DNA of 64,000 bases from Roseisolibacter agri. GTDB lineage: Bacteria > Gemmatimonadota > Gemmatimonadetes > Gemmatimonadales > Gemmatimonadaceae. Positions 52,887 to 63,100 of this stretch are shown here, piece by piece. Every line of letters starts with the position of its first letter. The stretch's first letter is position 1. The position numbers were made by a program, and so were the translations under genes. The stretch is from NCBI RefSeq assembly GCF_030159095.1, contig NZ_BRXS01000001.1, positions 1,033,815 to 1,097,814 of the forward strand. The letters run 5' to 3'. The notes below the pieces were generated by a model. It was not told the DNA's origin and made no database searches. It was given only the letters and a program-made list of their open reading frames with translations.

Positions 52887-52937
52887 GAGCGCATCAGTTG
52901 GAGAGCAGCGGGCCGCGGCGGCGCATGAGGCGCCGCA

Positions 52938-53750
52938 TCAGGCGCTGACGTACTGCGCGAGCGCGGCCGCGATGATCGCGTCCAGCACGAGGATCGACAT
53001 CGACGCGACGACCACCGCGCGCGCCGTGGAGCGGCCGACGCCCTCGGCGCCGGCGCCGGTGACGTAGCCCTCGTACGAGCAGACGAACGCCACCGCGCCG
53101 CCGAAGAAGAACGCCTTGATCAACCCGTAGATCACCTGGAACGGCACGAACGCGAGCCGCAGCCCGGCCACGTAGTCCGTCGACGTGACCGGCGTCGCCG
53201 CCAGCAGCGTGAGCCAGGCGACCGTGATCGCGGTGAAGTTCGCGATCAGCACGAGCACCGGGAACATGATCAGCGCGGCCACCAGCCGCGGCGTCGCGAG
53301 GTAGCCGACGGGATCGTAGGCCAGCGTCTCGAGCGCGTCGATCTGCTCGGTGACGCGCATCGTCCCGATCTCCGCGGTCATGCGCGCGCCCACGCGGCCG
53401 CACAGCACGATGGCCGTCATGAGGGGCCCGAGCTCCAGCACGATGCTGCCGCGGACCAGGAGGCCGAGCACCGACAGCTGCACGCCGGCGAACAGCTGGT
53501 AGTACGACTGGAACGCCGTGACGCCGCCCAGGAAGCCGGCGACGATGAGCACGAGCGGCAGCGAGTCGACGCCGATGCCGCGCATCTGCCGCACAGCCTC
53601 GGCCCACCACGTGGACGGATGCGCGAGCGCGCGCCCGACGTCGCGCCCGAAGTACGCGCGCTCGCCGAAGGCCCGCAGCAGCCCGCGCGCCGTGCGCGAG
53701 GTGCGGGTGAGGATCGCCCAGCGGGGGACGGGGGCCAGGGTGGTGGACAC
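52938..53750 (-). CDS. mlaE: MlaE-type ABC transporter permease
   Basis: 270 residues with five to six helices. Typical blocks of the MlaE/YrbE family: RQMRGIGVDSLPLVLIVAGFLGGVTAFQSYYQL, the LGPLMTAIVLCGRVGARMTAEIGTMRVTEQIDALE segment that forms the ATPase contact, and GYLATPRLVAALIMFPVLV. Works with MlaD and an MlaF ATPase in phospholipid traffic that keeps outer-membrane lipid asymmetry. GTG start, with TAGTTT 7 bases upstream suggesting a leaderless mRNA. The lptFG-like genes precede it on the same strand, separated by a family B hairpin. Confidence 0.93.
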   Translation of the reverse strand: MSTTLAPVPRWAILTRTSRTARGLLRAFGERAYFGRDVGRALAHPSTWWAEAVRQMRGIGVDSLPLVLIVAGFLGGVTAFQSYYQLFAGVQLSVLGLLVRGSIVLELGPLMTAIVLCGRVGARMTAEIGTMRVTEQIDALETLAYDPVGYLATPRLVAALIMFPVLVLIANFTAITVAWLTLLAATPVTSTDYVAGLRLAFVPFQVIYGLIKAFFFGGAVAFVCSYEGYVTGAGAEGVGRSTARAVVVASMSILVLDAIIAAALAQYVSA

Positions 53751-53757
53751 GAGCCCT

Positions 53758-53763
53758 AAACTA
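53758..53763 (-). promoter_or_regulatory. -10 box for leaderless mlaE mRNA
   Basis: Minus-strand TAGTTT, then AGGGCTC and the GTG at 53750 (7-base gap). It directly abuts the family B hairpin, as at 36007. Confidence 0.4.
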
Positions 53764-53765
53764 AC

Positions 53766-53927
53766 GGCGAAGGACGGAAGGGCGGAGGACGATGAAGCGG
53801 AGGACGGAGGGGCGTGAAACGGTGAGGCGGACCCTTCGCGCTTGACGCTTCAAGCCGAGAGGTCCGCTTCTTCGTTTCGCGCCCTTCCGTCCTCCGCCTC
53901 ACCGTTCTCCGCTCCATCGTCCTCCGC
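53766..53927. repeat. Family B extragenic hairpin, copy 4
   Basis: Arms of GGCGGAGGACGATGAAG / CATCGTCCTCCGC-type units, centre GCGGACC (53827..53833) and GGTCCGC (53861..53867) with a 27-base loop that itself pairs (CTTCGCGCTTGACGCTTCAAG). Lies between the 3' end of the lptG-like gene and the mlaE promoter, so it should separate the two operons. Confidence 0.85.
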
Positions 53928-53939
53928 GGGTTCGACACC

Positions 53940-55109
53940 TCACGTCTTGACCCGCAGGAGCAAGATTCCGCCCACCACGCCGAACAGCGCCGAGGGGATC
54001 CACGCCGCGAGCTCGGGCTGGATCAGCCCCTTCCCGCCGATGGCGCGGGTCAGCTGGATGAGCACGAGGAAGATGATCGTCGTCCCGAGGCTCAGGCCCA
54101 CGCCGTACGCCGTGCCACCGCGCTGCGTGCTGGTGGCCAGCGGGGCGCCGAAGAGCAGGATGATCACGCAGGTGACCGGGATCGCGATCTTCAGCATGCG
54201 CTCCACGCGCAGCTTCCCGACGTCCACGCCCGAGCGCTCCATCGCCTGGATGAACGCGCCCAGCTCGCGGAAGTCCATGTCGGCCGGCGCCTTGGCGGAC
54301 GACAGCAGGTCGCGGGGGCGCTCGTTCATGCGGCGGTCGAGGACCGAGTCGAACTGGAACGCGTGCACCACCGTGTCGCCCGGCATCAGGTGGATCGCGC
54401 CCTTGCGCAGCATCCACCCCTGGCCCGCGCGGTAGCGGGCGTCGTTCGCCGCGGCCAGCACGCCCGGGTACTCGGCGCCGTTCCCCTTCCGCTCCAGCTG
54501 GGGCTTCACCAGCTGCCCCGAGTCCACCAGGAGGAGCTGCGCCTGGTAGACGCGTCCGCCCTCCGCGGCGTAGGCGAAGTTGGCGCGCGCGACGCCCATC
54601 GGGTCCTCGCGCTCCTTGAGGAGGCGCATGCGCACCGCGTTGGCGTCGGGCGACAGCTCGCCGAGCGCCATGCCGACGCAGGTCGCGATCATGGCGCCCC
54701 AGACGATGGGGAGGATGAAGCGGTAGAAGCTGATCCCCGACGCCTTGGCCGCCGTGATCTCGGAGTGCCGCGTGACGGCACCGACGGTGAACACGGTCGC
54801 GAACAGCACCGCCGCCGGCAGCACCAAGAACATCTGCTCGGGCAGCCAGTAGACGTAGCTGAGCAGCAGGTCGGCGCGCGGGATCTTGCGGCCGAGGTAC
54901 TTGTTGAGGTTGTCGACGAGGTCGATCACGAACAGCAGCAGCGGGAAGCCGAGCGCCGTGACCGTGAAGACCTTCATGAACTCGACGAACACGTAGCGAT
55001 CGAGCGCGCTGCCGAGCCGCATCCGGCGCTTGGCGCCCACCGGACGGGCCGCCGCCGTGGAGCCGACGGCCGGCGTGCGCACCGGGGCGGGGTGGACGGC
55101 GGCGCTCAT
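53940..55109 (-). CDS. lptG: LptG/LptF-type permease (YjgP/YjgQ family), second of pair
   Basis: 389 residues, normal family length. Three N-terminal helices (FMKVFTVTALGFPLLLFVIDLVDNL, MFLVLPAAVLFATVFTVGAVTRHSE), a periplasmic beta-jellyroll (~130-300), and three C-terminal helices (MLKIAIPVTCVIILLFGAPLA, LSLGTTIIFLVLIQLTRAIGG, AWIPSALFGVVGGILLLRV). The SEITAAKASGISFYRF coupling helix after helix 2-3 is typical. With its partner and LptB it extracts lipopolysaccharide from the inner membrane. Starts by a 4-base overlap with the upstream partner. LptG versus LptF naming is by position only. Confidence 0.88.
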   Translation of the reverse strand: MSAAVHPAPVRTPAVGSTAAARPVGAKRRMRLGSALDRYVFVEFMKVFTVTALGFPLLLFVIDLVDNLNKYLGRKIPRADLLLSYVYWLPEQMFLVLPAAVLFATVFTVGAVTRHSEITAAKASGISFYRFILPIVWGAMIATCVGMALGELSPDANAVRMRLLKEREDPMGVARANFAYAAEGGRVYQAQLLLVDSGQLVKPQLERKGNGAEYPGVLAAANDARYRAGQGWMLRKGAIHLMPGDTVVHAFQFDSVLDRRMNERPRDLLSSAKAPADMDFRELGAFIQAMERSGVDVGKLRVERMLKIAIPVTCVIILLFGAPLATSTQRGGTAYGVGLSLGTTIIFLVLIQLTRAIGGKGLIQPELAAWIPSALFGVVGGILLLRVKT

Positions 55110-57016
55110 GCCGCCCCCTGGGCCCGGGCCGCACCGGCGACCGCCGCGCGCGCCTCGGCCTGCCGGCGCAGCTCCTTGCGGTGCCGCAGCATCCACCACC
55201 ACTCCGCGAGCCCGCCGCCGCGCGCCGAGCCGCTCTCGCGGCCCATGCGCCACGCGAGCACGACGCCCACGGCGCCGAACAGCACGTTCGCCGCCCACAT
55301 CGACACCCAGCTGGGGAGCAGGCCGCGCGTGGCCAGCTCCTCGCCGGCGATCAGGAAGCAGTAGTAGAGCGCGAACACGAACAGGCTCATGCCGATCACC
55401 AGCCCCACGCCGCCGCGCGGGAAGCGCAATGCAACGGGAGCACCGAGGAGGACGAACACGATGCAGGCGACGGCGAGCGCGAACTTCTTGTGGATCTCGA
55501 TGTCGTAGCCGTTCATCTGCGTCGCCGTCTCGGTCAGGCGCAGGCGGGCGATCGCGAGCATCGAGCCCGCGCTCGCGGCGGCCGAGACGGCACTGTCGGG
55601 CGTCTGGGTGGGGGTGGGCGGCAGCGGCTGGCCGGTGACGGTCGCGCCGGGGACGGCGCCGGGCTGGCCGGGCACCGGCTGGCCGGGCACCGGCTGGCCG
55701 GGCACCGGCTGGCCTGGGACCATGGGGACGACCGGCACCCCGGGCTGACCCGGCAGCGCCGCCGTGTCGGCGCGCGACGGCTGCGCACCCGGCGGCACCG
55801 TCGCGGGAACGCCCGGCGGGACGGCCGGCGGGACGGCCGGCGGGGTCGGCGCCGGCTGCGGGGTCGGCGTCGCGGGGCGGCGCGTGGTGTCCTGCGCCGG
55901 CGTGGGCGCGGGCGTCGTCGCCGGCGATGCCGGCGATGCAGGCGACGGCGTGGCGGGACGGCGCGTCGTGTCCTGCGCGGGCGGCTGCAGTGCCGGCACC
56001 GATGCGGGCCGCACCTCCATGGCGCCCGCCGTGCGCACCGGCAGCACCTCCTGCACGGCGCCGCGCACGCCCTTCACCGCCTGGCAGTACAGCCGGCCGA
56101 GGCCCAGGAACACCTTGCCCGGCGGCGCGGCCTCGGGGCGCTTGCGCCGCAGCGAGTCGGCGAGCGCCTGGTCGAACTCGAGGCGCGCGATCAGGTATTC
56201 CTTCCGCGAGCGCAGGTAGGCGTCCTGCAGCTCGCAGATCGACATCTCGCGGTCGCTCTTGAAGCTGGTGCCGTTCTTGTCGGTCTGCGTGAACGACTTC
56301 GCGACGTCGCGCACGCGCACCAGGTTCGTCTGGTAGAACAGGCGCTGCAGCTCGTTCGGCTTCCCCTCGCCCAGGTTCTCGATGACGCCGTGGTAGAGCG
56401 TCATCTCGATGTCCTTCTGGTTCTTGGACATCGCCAGCTGGCCGCTGTCCGCGCGGATGGTCCGCATCTCCGGGCGCGACATGTCGTAGATCGTCACGTC
56501 CCTGAGCGCGCCGCGCTCGTTGTAGACGTGCGTCGCGCGCAGGACGAACTGCGGCGTCACCTCGTTCAGCACCTGCTCGCGCAGCGCGAACGTCGGCCGC
56601 GTGCGGGCGATGTCGCCCGTCAGCACGGTGAGCCGGTGGTTGGCGCGCGGCAGCACCTGGTCGTTGAAGTAGACCATCAGCCCCGCCAGCCCGACGGCCG
56701 CCACCAGCACGGGGCCGAGCAGCCGGCTCATCGCCACGCCGCTCGCCTTGAAGGCGGTCACCTCGTTCTCGGCCGCCAGCCGGCTGAACGCGTAGAGGAC
56801 GGAGACCAGCACCGCCATCGGCAGCGTCATCGCCACCGTGAACGGGATGGACAGCACGAAGAACTCCCCGATGACGCGCCAGGGGAGCCCCTTGCCGACC
56901 AGGTCGCCGAACTTGCGCGAGATGTAGTTGAGCAGCAGGAGCGAGGTCAGCGCCGACAACGCGAACGTCAGCGGACCGAGGTGCTCCCGGAGCACGTACT
57001 TGGTGGTGATCTTCAC
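55106..57016 (-). CDS. lptF: LptF/LptG-type permease with large Pro-rich insert
   Basis: 636 residues, about 250 more than usual. N-terminal helices (YVLREHLGPLTFALSALTSLLLLNYI, IPFTVAMTLPMAVLVSVLYAFSRLAAENEVTAFKASG) and C-terminal helices (FALAVACIVFVLLGAPVAL, GVGLVIGMSLFVFALYYCFLIAGEELA) match YjgP/YjgQ. The extra part lies late in the periplasmic domain (~residues 345-510): low-complexity PATPSPASPASPATT and PAPTPPAVPPAVPP runs and four PVPGQ repeats coded by 15-base tandem repeats near 55666..55720. It may span toward LptC/LptA. GTG start; divergent from the SprA-like gene. Confidence 0.88.
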   Translation of the reverse strand: MKITTKYVLREHLGPLTFALSALTSLLLLNYISRKFGDLVGKGLPWRVIGEFFVLSIPFTVAMTLPMAVLVSVLYAFSRLAAENEVTAFKASGVAMSRLLGPVLVAAVGLAGLMVYFNDQVLPRANHRLTVLTGDIARTRPTFALREQVLNEVTPQFVLRATHVYNERGALRDVTIYDMSRPEMRTIRADSGQLAMSKNQKDIEMTLYHGVIENLGEGKPNELQRLFYQTNLVRVRDVAKSFTQTDKNGTSFKSDREMSICELQDAYLRSRKEYLIARLEFDQALADSLRRKRPEAAPPGKVFLGLGRLYCQAVKGVRGAVQEVLPVRTAGAMEVRPASVPALQPPAQDTTRRPATPSPASPASPATTPAPTPAQDTTRRPATPTPQPAPTPPAVPPAVPPGVPATVPPGAQPSRADTAALPGQPGVPVVPMVPGQPVPGQPVPGQPVPGQPGAVPGATVTGQPLPPTPTQTPDSAVSAAASAGSMLAIARLRLTETATQMNGYDIEIHKKFALAVACIVFVLLGAPVALRFPRGGVGLVIGMSLFVFALYYCFLIAGEELATRGLLPSWVSMWAANVLFGAVGVVLAWRMGRESGSARGGGLAEWWWMLRHRKELRRQAEARAAVAGAARAQGAA

Positions 57017-57161
57017 GACGTCGGGCGAACGTGTAACCGCAAGACGCACCGCAATTTCGGCTGCGGTTGTCGCGATCGGGCATCCCGGTATATTCCACCG
57101 GCCGCGGGGGGCGACACAAGCCCGACCGCGTCCCCTCGTAGTACCCACGCCCTCGGGTTTG
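57017..57161. promoter_or_regulatory. Divergent promoter region of lptF and the sprA-like gene
   Basis: 145 bases. Plus strand: TTGTCG (57067..57072), 16-base spacer, TATATT (57089..57094), then a ~60-base leader to GTG 57162. Minus strand: TTGCGG strings and TTACAC near the lptF start, no clear box. No Shine-Dalgarno sequence for either gene. Confidence 0.45.
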
Positions 57162-60100
57162 GTGCGTCTCCTCCGGATCCTGCTCGGCGGCGCCCTGCTG
57201 GGTGGTGCGCCCGCCGCCGCGCAGGTCCGTCCGGCGCCGGCCCCTCCCACGGCGCCCTCTCCCACGCCCGCGGCCCCGTCGCCGAGTCCCGCGCCCGTCC
57301 CGGCGCCGCAGGACTCCGCGCGCCGCGCGGGCGCGCCGCCCACGGTCCGCATGCCCGTGGACACCGCGGGCCGCCGCCGCGCCCCGGCCGACTCGCTGCG
57401 CGGCGCCCGCACGGACTCCAGCGCCGCGCCCGGCGCCGCGCCGCGGTCGGCCGCCGACACGCTGCGCCTGCCCGGCGACAGCGCCCGCCGGGCGGAGCGT
57501 TCCGCCGCCGACACGACCGAGAAGGACCCGCTCGCCGACCTCGACCTGCACGTGGTCGGCCGGATGGAGTCCAAGATGGAGCGCACGCGCGACGCGCGGT
57601 GCGCGCAGGGGTTCGCGGTCGCCCTCGGCTGCCGCTCGACCTTCCAGCCGAACTTCGACTTCCAGTTCAACGTCCGGAGCGCCGGCGCGGTGGCCGAGCG
57701 GCTGCACCTGAACGTGGACTACGACTCGCAGCGCGAGTTCGACGCGTCGAACGTGATCAGCGCCTGGTACCAGGGGAAGCCGGGCGCGAAGCTCGGGCGC
57801 GTGGAGGTCGGCAACGTCTCGTTCACGCCGCCCGCGTCGCGCTTCCTCACCGCCGGCATCCCGAGCAACAACTACGGCATGCAGGCCGTGGGGCAGCTCG
57901 GCAGCATGGTGTGGCGCGCCATCGCCGCGCAGCAGAAGGGGACCGTGCAGCGCGACCGCGTGTTCACGGTCGGCGATCGCTCGGTGCAGACGACGGAGCG
58001 CCCGCTCGACGACTTCCAGGTCGAGCCGCGCCGCTTCTTCTTCACGATCGATCCGCGGCTGCTGCCGGGCTACCCGAACGTCGACGTCCTGAACCGGCCG
58101 CTCATGACGCGGCTCGCGGCGCAGCTCCCGGACACGCTGCGCCCGACGCGCGTCTTCCTCTACCGGCAGCTGATCGGCGCGCAGAACCAGAACCCGCGCG
58201 GCCCGCGGCTGCAGGTGCGCGGCGCCAAGAACCCGCGCGCGCAGACGTACGAGCTGCTGCGCGAGAACGTCGACTACTACGTCGACCCGTCGCAGCTCTG
58301 GATCGCGCTCCTGCGCCCGCTGCAGCTGAACGCCGAGCGGCTGGCGGTGGCGTACGAGGTGACGGTGAACGGCGTGCGCACGCGGTACGTCGCCACCGGC
58401 GGCACGCCCGACACCGAGCTGCGCGAGGACACCGCGCAGGTCGCGAACCTGGTGTGGGAGCCCGAGCTGACGCCGCGCGACGGCGCGTTCTTCCGCGAGC
58501 TGCGCAACGTGTACCGCGTGGGCGGCGAGGAGCTGCGGCGCGAGACGGTGGGGCTGCGCATCGTCACGGGCCCGGGCGGCGACCAGGAGAAGCCCGTCGA
58601 CGCGACGTTCGGCGCGACGTACCTGCAGATGTTCGGGCTCGCGCAGGCGTCGAGCCCCACGACCTTCGACGTCGAGAACCGCCTCTGGCCGCGGCCGCAG
58701 GACCCGAACGTCAACGCCGCGGGCGGCGCGGGCGGGCTGACGGCGAAGCTGATCCGCGACTACTTCGTCGTCTTCCCGTCGCTGCAGCCGTTCGCGCGCG
58801 CGGGCCTCGCGCGCGGCGCGTCGAACCCGGCCAACGACACGATCTACACGATCCCGGCCGAGTTCCTCTACTCGGCGCAGCGGCCGCAGGGCGTGTACCG
58901 GCTGCGCCTGCGCTACGACGGCGAGGGCCTCGGCGAGCCGGGGACGCTGGCGCTGGGCTCCGTGCAGCTGCGGCCGGGCTCCGAGCGGCTGACCGCGTTC
59001 GGCCGCCCGCTGGTGCGCGGCACCGACTACGAGATCGACTACGACCTGGGCGTCGTCACGTTCACCGATCCGGCGCGCCTCTTCCCGACGCCGACGCCGG
59101 TGACGGTGCGCTTCGAGGAGAACCCGCTGTTCGCCACGCAGCCCACGCGCATCGTCGGCGGCGCGGCGGAGTGGACGACGAACGCGGGCGTGCTGAGCCT
59201 CACCGCGATCACGCAGTCGCAGCGCTCGACGTTCAACCGGCCGCCGCTCGGCTTCGAGCCGGTGGGGTCGCTGGTGGGCGGCGCGCGCGCGGACCTGGCG
59301 TGGAACGCGCCGCTGCTGGCGCGCGCGGTGAACCGGCTGACGCGCGCGCTCGGCGGCGGTGACACGACGGTCGCGCCGGCGCGCGTCGCGCTGCGCGCGG
59401 AGTTCGCGGCCAGCAAGCCCGTGCCCAACGCGGCGGGGCAGGCGTTCCTCGAGAGCTTCGAGGGGGACGGCGGCCTCGGGCTGCCGCTCAGCGAGACGCA
59501 GTGGTACCTGTCGAGCCGCCCGGTGATGTCGACCGCGCTGCGCGGCGCGACGCGCGGCGTGCCGCTGACGACCGACCGCGCGTCGACGCTGGCGTGGCAG
59601 AGCCTCGTGCGCCCGCTCGGCGGATCGGCGCTCCTGCAGTATCGCATCACCGACATCGATCCCTCGGTGCGGCTGAGCACCGGCGGCCTCGCGCCGACGG
59701 AGCCGCTGCTCTGGCTGACGCTGTACCCGACGAGCATCGGCGGCCTGCCGGCGCGCGACGACGCGGGCACGCCGGTCGGCGGCGCGGCGTCGTCGCCCGC
59801 GTCGCGCTTCCGCTGGACGCTCGGCGGCACCGACGCGACGCCCGGCCGCCGCTGGCGCTCGATCCGCACGCTGCTCAATCCCGGCGGTGCCGACCTGTCG
59901 CGCGTCGAGGCGCTGGAGTTCTACGCACTCGTGCGCACCGACGCCGCGGGCATCGGCCGCAACCCGACGCTCGTCTTCGACTTCGGCGACGTGTCCGAGA
60001 ACACCGTCGCGTTCGCGCCCGAGACGCTGACCGTGCGGCCGCGCGCCGCGGGGCCGGGCGTGCCGGCGGGCGTGGACTCGCTGTATCGCGGGCGCCGGCT

Positions 60101-63100
60101 GCAGCGCTTCGACCGGCTGGACACGGAGCGCGATTCGCTGACGCGCGTGTTCGACGCCAGCGTCAACGACCGCGGCCTCCCGGGCGACCGCATCGACACG
60201 CTGGTGGTGGTCGACGAATCCGGAACCGCGCCTGCCCGCACGGTGCAGCGCGACGTCGCGGTGTGCCGCGCGCAGACGGGGCGCAGCGCCGTCATCGGCG
60301 ACCCGCTGACGACGTGCACGGTGCGCAACAACCGGCTGGACGAGGAGGACCTCGACCAGGACGGGCAGCTGAACCTCGACGACGCGAGCGCCGACGGCGG
60401 CGAGCGGCTGCGGCGCTTCGTGGTGAACCTGAGCGACCGCCGCACCTTCACGCGCGAGAACCCGAACGCGTGCCAGGCGACCGTCACGCCGACCGTCGGC
60501 GAGGTGGCCGCGCTCGCGGAGCGCCGCTGCTGGGTGCTGGTGCGCGTGCCCTTCCGCGCGCCGAGCGACTCGACGGACGGCTTCAGCATCCGCCGCGTGC
60601 GGTCGCTGCGGCTGACGATGGTGAGCGGCGACGAGGAGCCCGACAGCGCGTTCACGACGACCGCGCTCGCGCGCCTGCGACTGGTGGGCGCGCCGTGGCT
60701 GCGCCGCACCGACCGCGCCGCCGTCGGCATCGCGGGCGACTCGCTCGGCACGCAGGGAAGCTGGGTGATCGCGGGCGTGGTGGGGACGCAGGACTCGACG
60801 GGACGCGTGCCGTACCAGTCCCCGCCGGGCGTCACCGACGAGACGGACGAGCGCCGCACGGGGCTGGAGGCGACGGCGGTGCAGGTGAACGAGCGCGCGC
60901 TGCGGCTGCAGGCCGGCGCGCCGGGCGGCTCGCTCGGGCTCTACGAGCGCGCGGAGGCGTACTTCCGCTTCCCCGAGGGCGCCAAGAACCTGATGACGTA
61001 CAAGACGCTCCGGCTGTGGATGCGCGGCAACGGCGCCGGCTGGGGCGTGAACGGGGAGCTGAACGCGTACGTGAAGCTCGGCCGGGACGAGCACAACTTC
61101 TACGTCTACCGCACGCCGGTGAATGCGGGCCCGTCGCGCGAGTCGTGGCTGCCCGAGGTGCGCGTGGACTTCGGCCGCTTCTACCGGCTGCGGGCGGCGG
61201 TGCAGGAGGCCTACCTGCGCGGCGGCATCGCGCAGCAGTACCGGTGCACGGGGGTGGACGCCGCCCTCGTGGAGCGCTCGGGGCTCCCGCGCGGCTTCGC
61301 CGTGAACCGCTACGCGGCGTGCGAGGACGGCTACCTCGTCTACACGGTGGAGCCGAACGTCACGCCGCCCAACCTCGCGGCCGTGCAGGAGCTGGCGGTG
61401 GGCTTCGTGCGCGTGGACACGCTGGCGCGCGGCGGCTCGCCCATCGTGCCGGGCGACACGCTGGAGCTGTGGGTCAACGACCTGCGCCTCAGCGACGTCG
61501 AGGACACGCCGGGGATGGCGGGCGAGTTCGGGCTCGCGGTGCAGGCGGGCGACCTGGCCGACGTGCGCGTGAACGTGACGCGGCGCGATCCGTACTTCCG
61601 CCAGCTGGGCGAGACGCCGACCTTCGCGACGGCGAACGCGATCGACGTCGGCGCGTCGGTGCGGCTCGACAGGCTCGTGCCGGGCGCGCGCGGCTTCGCG
61701 ATGCCGCTGACGGTGAGCTACCAGCAGACCGACGCGGCGCCGACCTTCCTCGCGAACTCCGACCTGCGCGGCGAGGACCTGACGGGGCTGCGCACGCCGC
61801 GCGACGCGACGACGAGCGTGGCGTTCACGATCAAGCGCGCGACGCCGGTGACGGGCACGCCGTGGGCGCCGCTCCTCAACAACCTCGCGCTGACGTCCAC
61901 GTGGACGAGCGGCGGGTCGCGGAGCGCCTTCCAGCGCGCGCAGCGCGACGGCTTCACGCTGCGCGCGGACTACGACCTGGTGCCGGCGGCGCGCTCGCTG
62001 GGGCTGATCGGCGGCGCGTTCCGCTGGACCCCGACGACGCTCAAGCTCACGAGCCACCTGGTGCGCACGGGCAACCGGCAGGAGGCGTTCCTCAAGCCGG
62101 TGGTGGCGTTCGACGACACGGCGCGCGTGGTGAACGGGCTCGATCACGTGTGGCGGAACGGGCTGGTGGTGGAGTTCCAGCCGACGCCCGCGCTCACCGC
62201 GCGCTGGGACGCGAGCACGCTGCGCGACCTGCGCGACTACCCGGCGTTCGGCGACGGGCTCGACTCGCTGGCGAACGAGCGCAGCGCGGCCGCGCGCGCG
62301 GACCGCGAGCGCCTGGCGGGGCTGGACGTGGGCCTGGAGCGCGAGCGCGCGATGGCGGGGCTGCTGCGCTTCGCGCCGGCGCTGCGCGGCTGGGTGCAGC
62401 CGCGCGCGGAGGTGGCGACGTACCACACGACGACGCGCGACCCGAACGCGCGCGCGCTGCTGCACGCGGACGAGGAGCTCGGCGACTCGACGGGCGCGCT
62501 GCGGCTGCCGCGCCGCATCGGCACGACGCAGGTCGCGTCCGCCGGCGCGATGGTGGACCTGGGGCGCGCGCTGTTCGGCGCCGCGCCGACGCCGGTGCCC
62601 GCGCCGCCGATCGCGCCGGTGGTGCCCGACTCCACGCCGCGCCTCGCGCGCGACACCGCGCTCCGCGGCGCGACGCCGACGCTGCGCGCGCGCATGCGGC
62701 GTGCGCTGCAGCCGGTGGACGTGCGCGTCGAGCGCACGCTCTCCTCCAACCTGGACGCGACGGCGCTCGATCCGAGCCTCGGGCTGCAGCTGGGCTTCGG
62801 CGGGCTGGGAGCGTTCCGCACGCCGGGCGGCCGCAACGCGACGGCCGCGGGCGCGGTGACGCGCCTCGTGCTCGCGCACACCGTCGGTCTCCCGCTCGGC
62901 TTCTCGCTCACCAATCGCATGGAGACGGGCGGGACGCGCAGCTGGTGGCGGCGCGCGGCGACCGACCGGCAGGCGGAGGCCGACGGCACGCAGCGCACGA
63001 TCCCCGACCTGTCGCTGCGCTGGAACTGGCGGCCGGCGTTCGCGGGCGACTGGATCGAGACGGTGGGCGCGAACGCGCGCATGCTCTGGCAGCGCACGCG

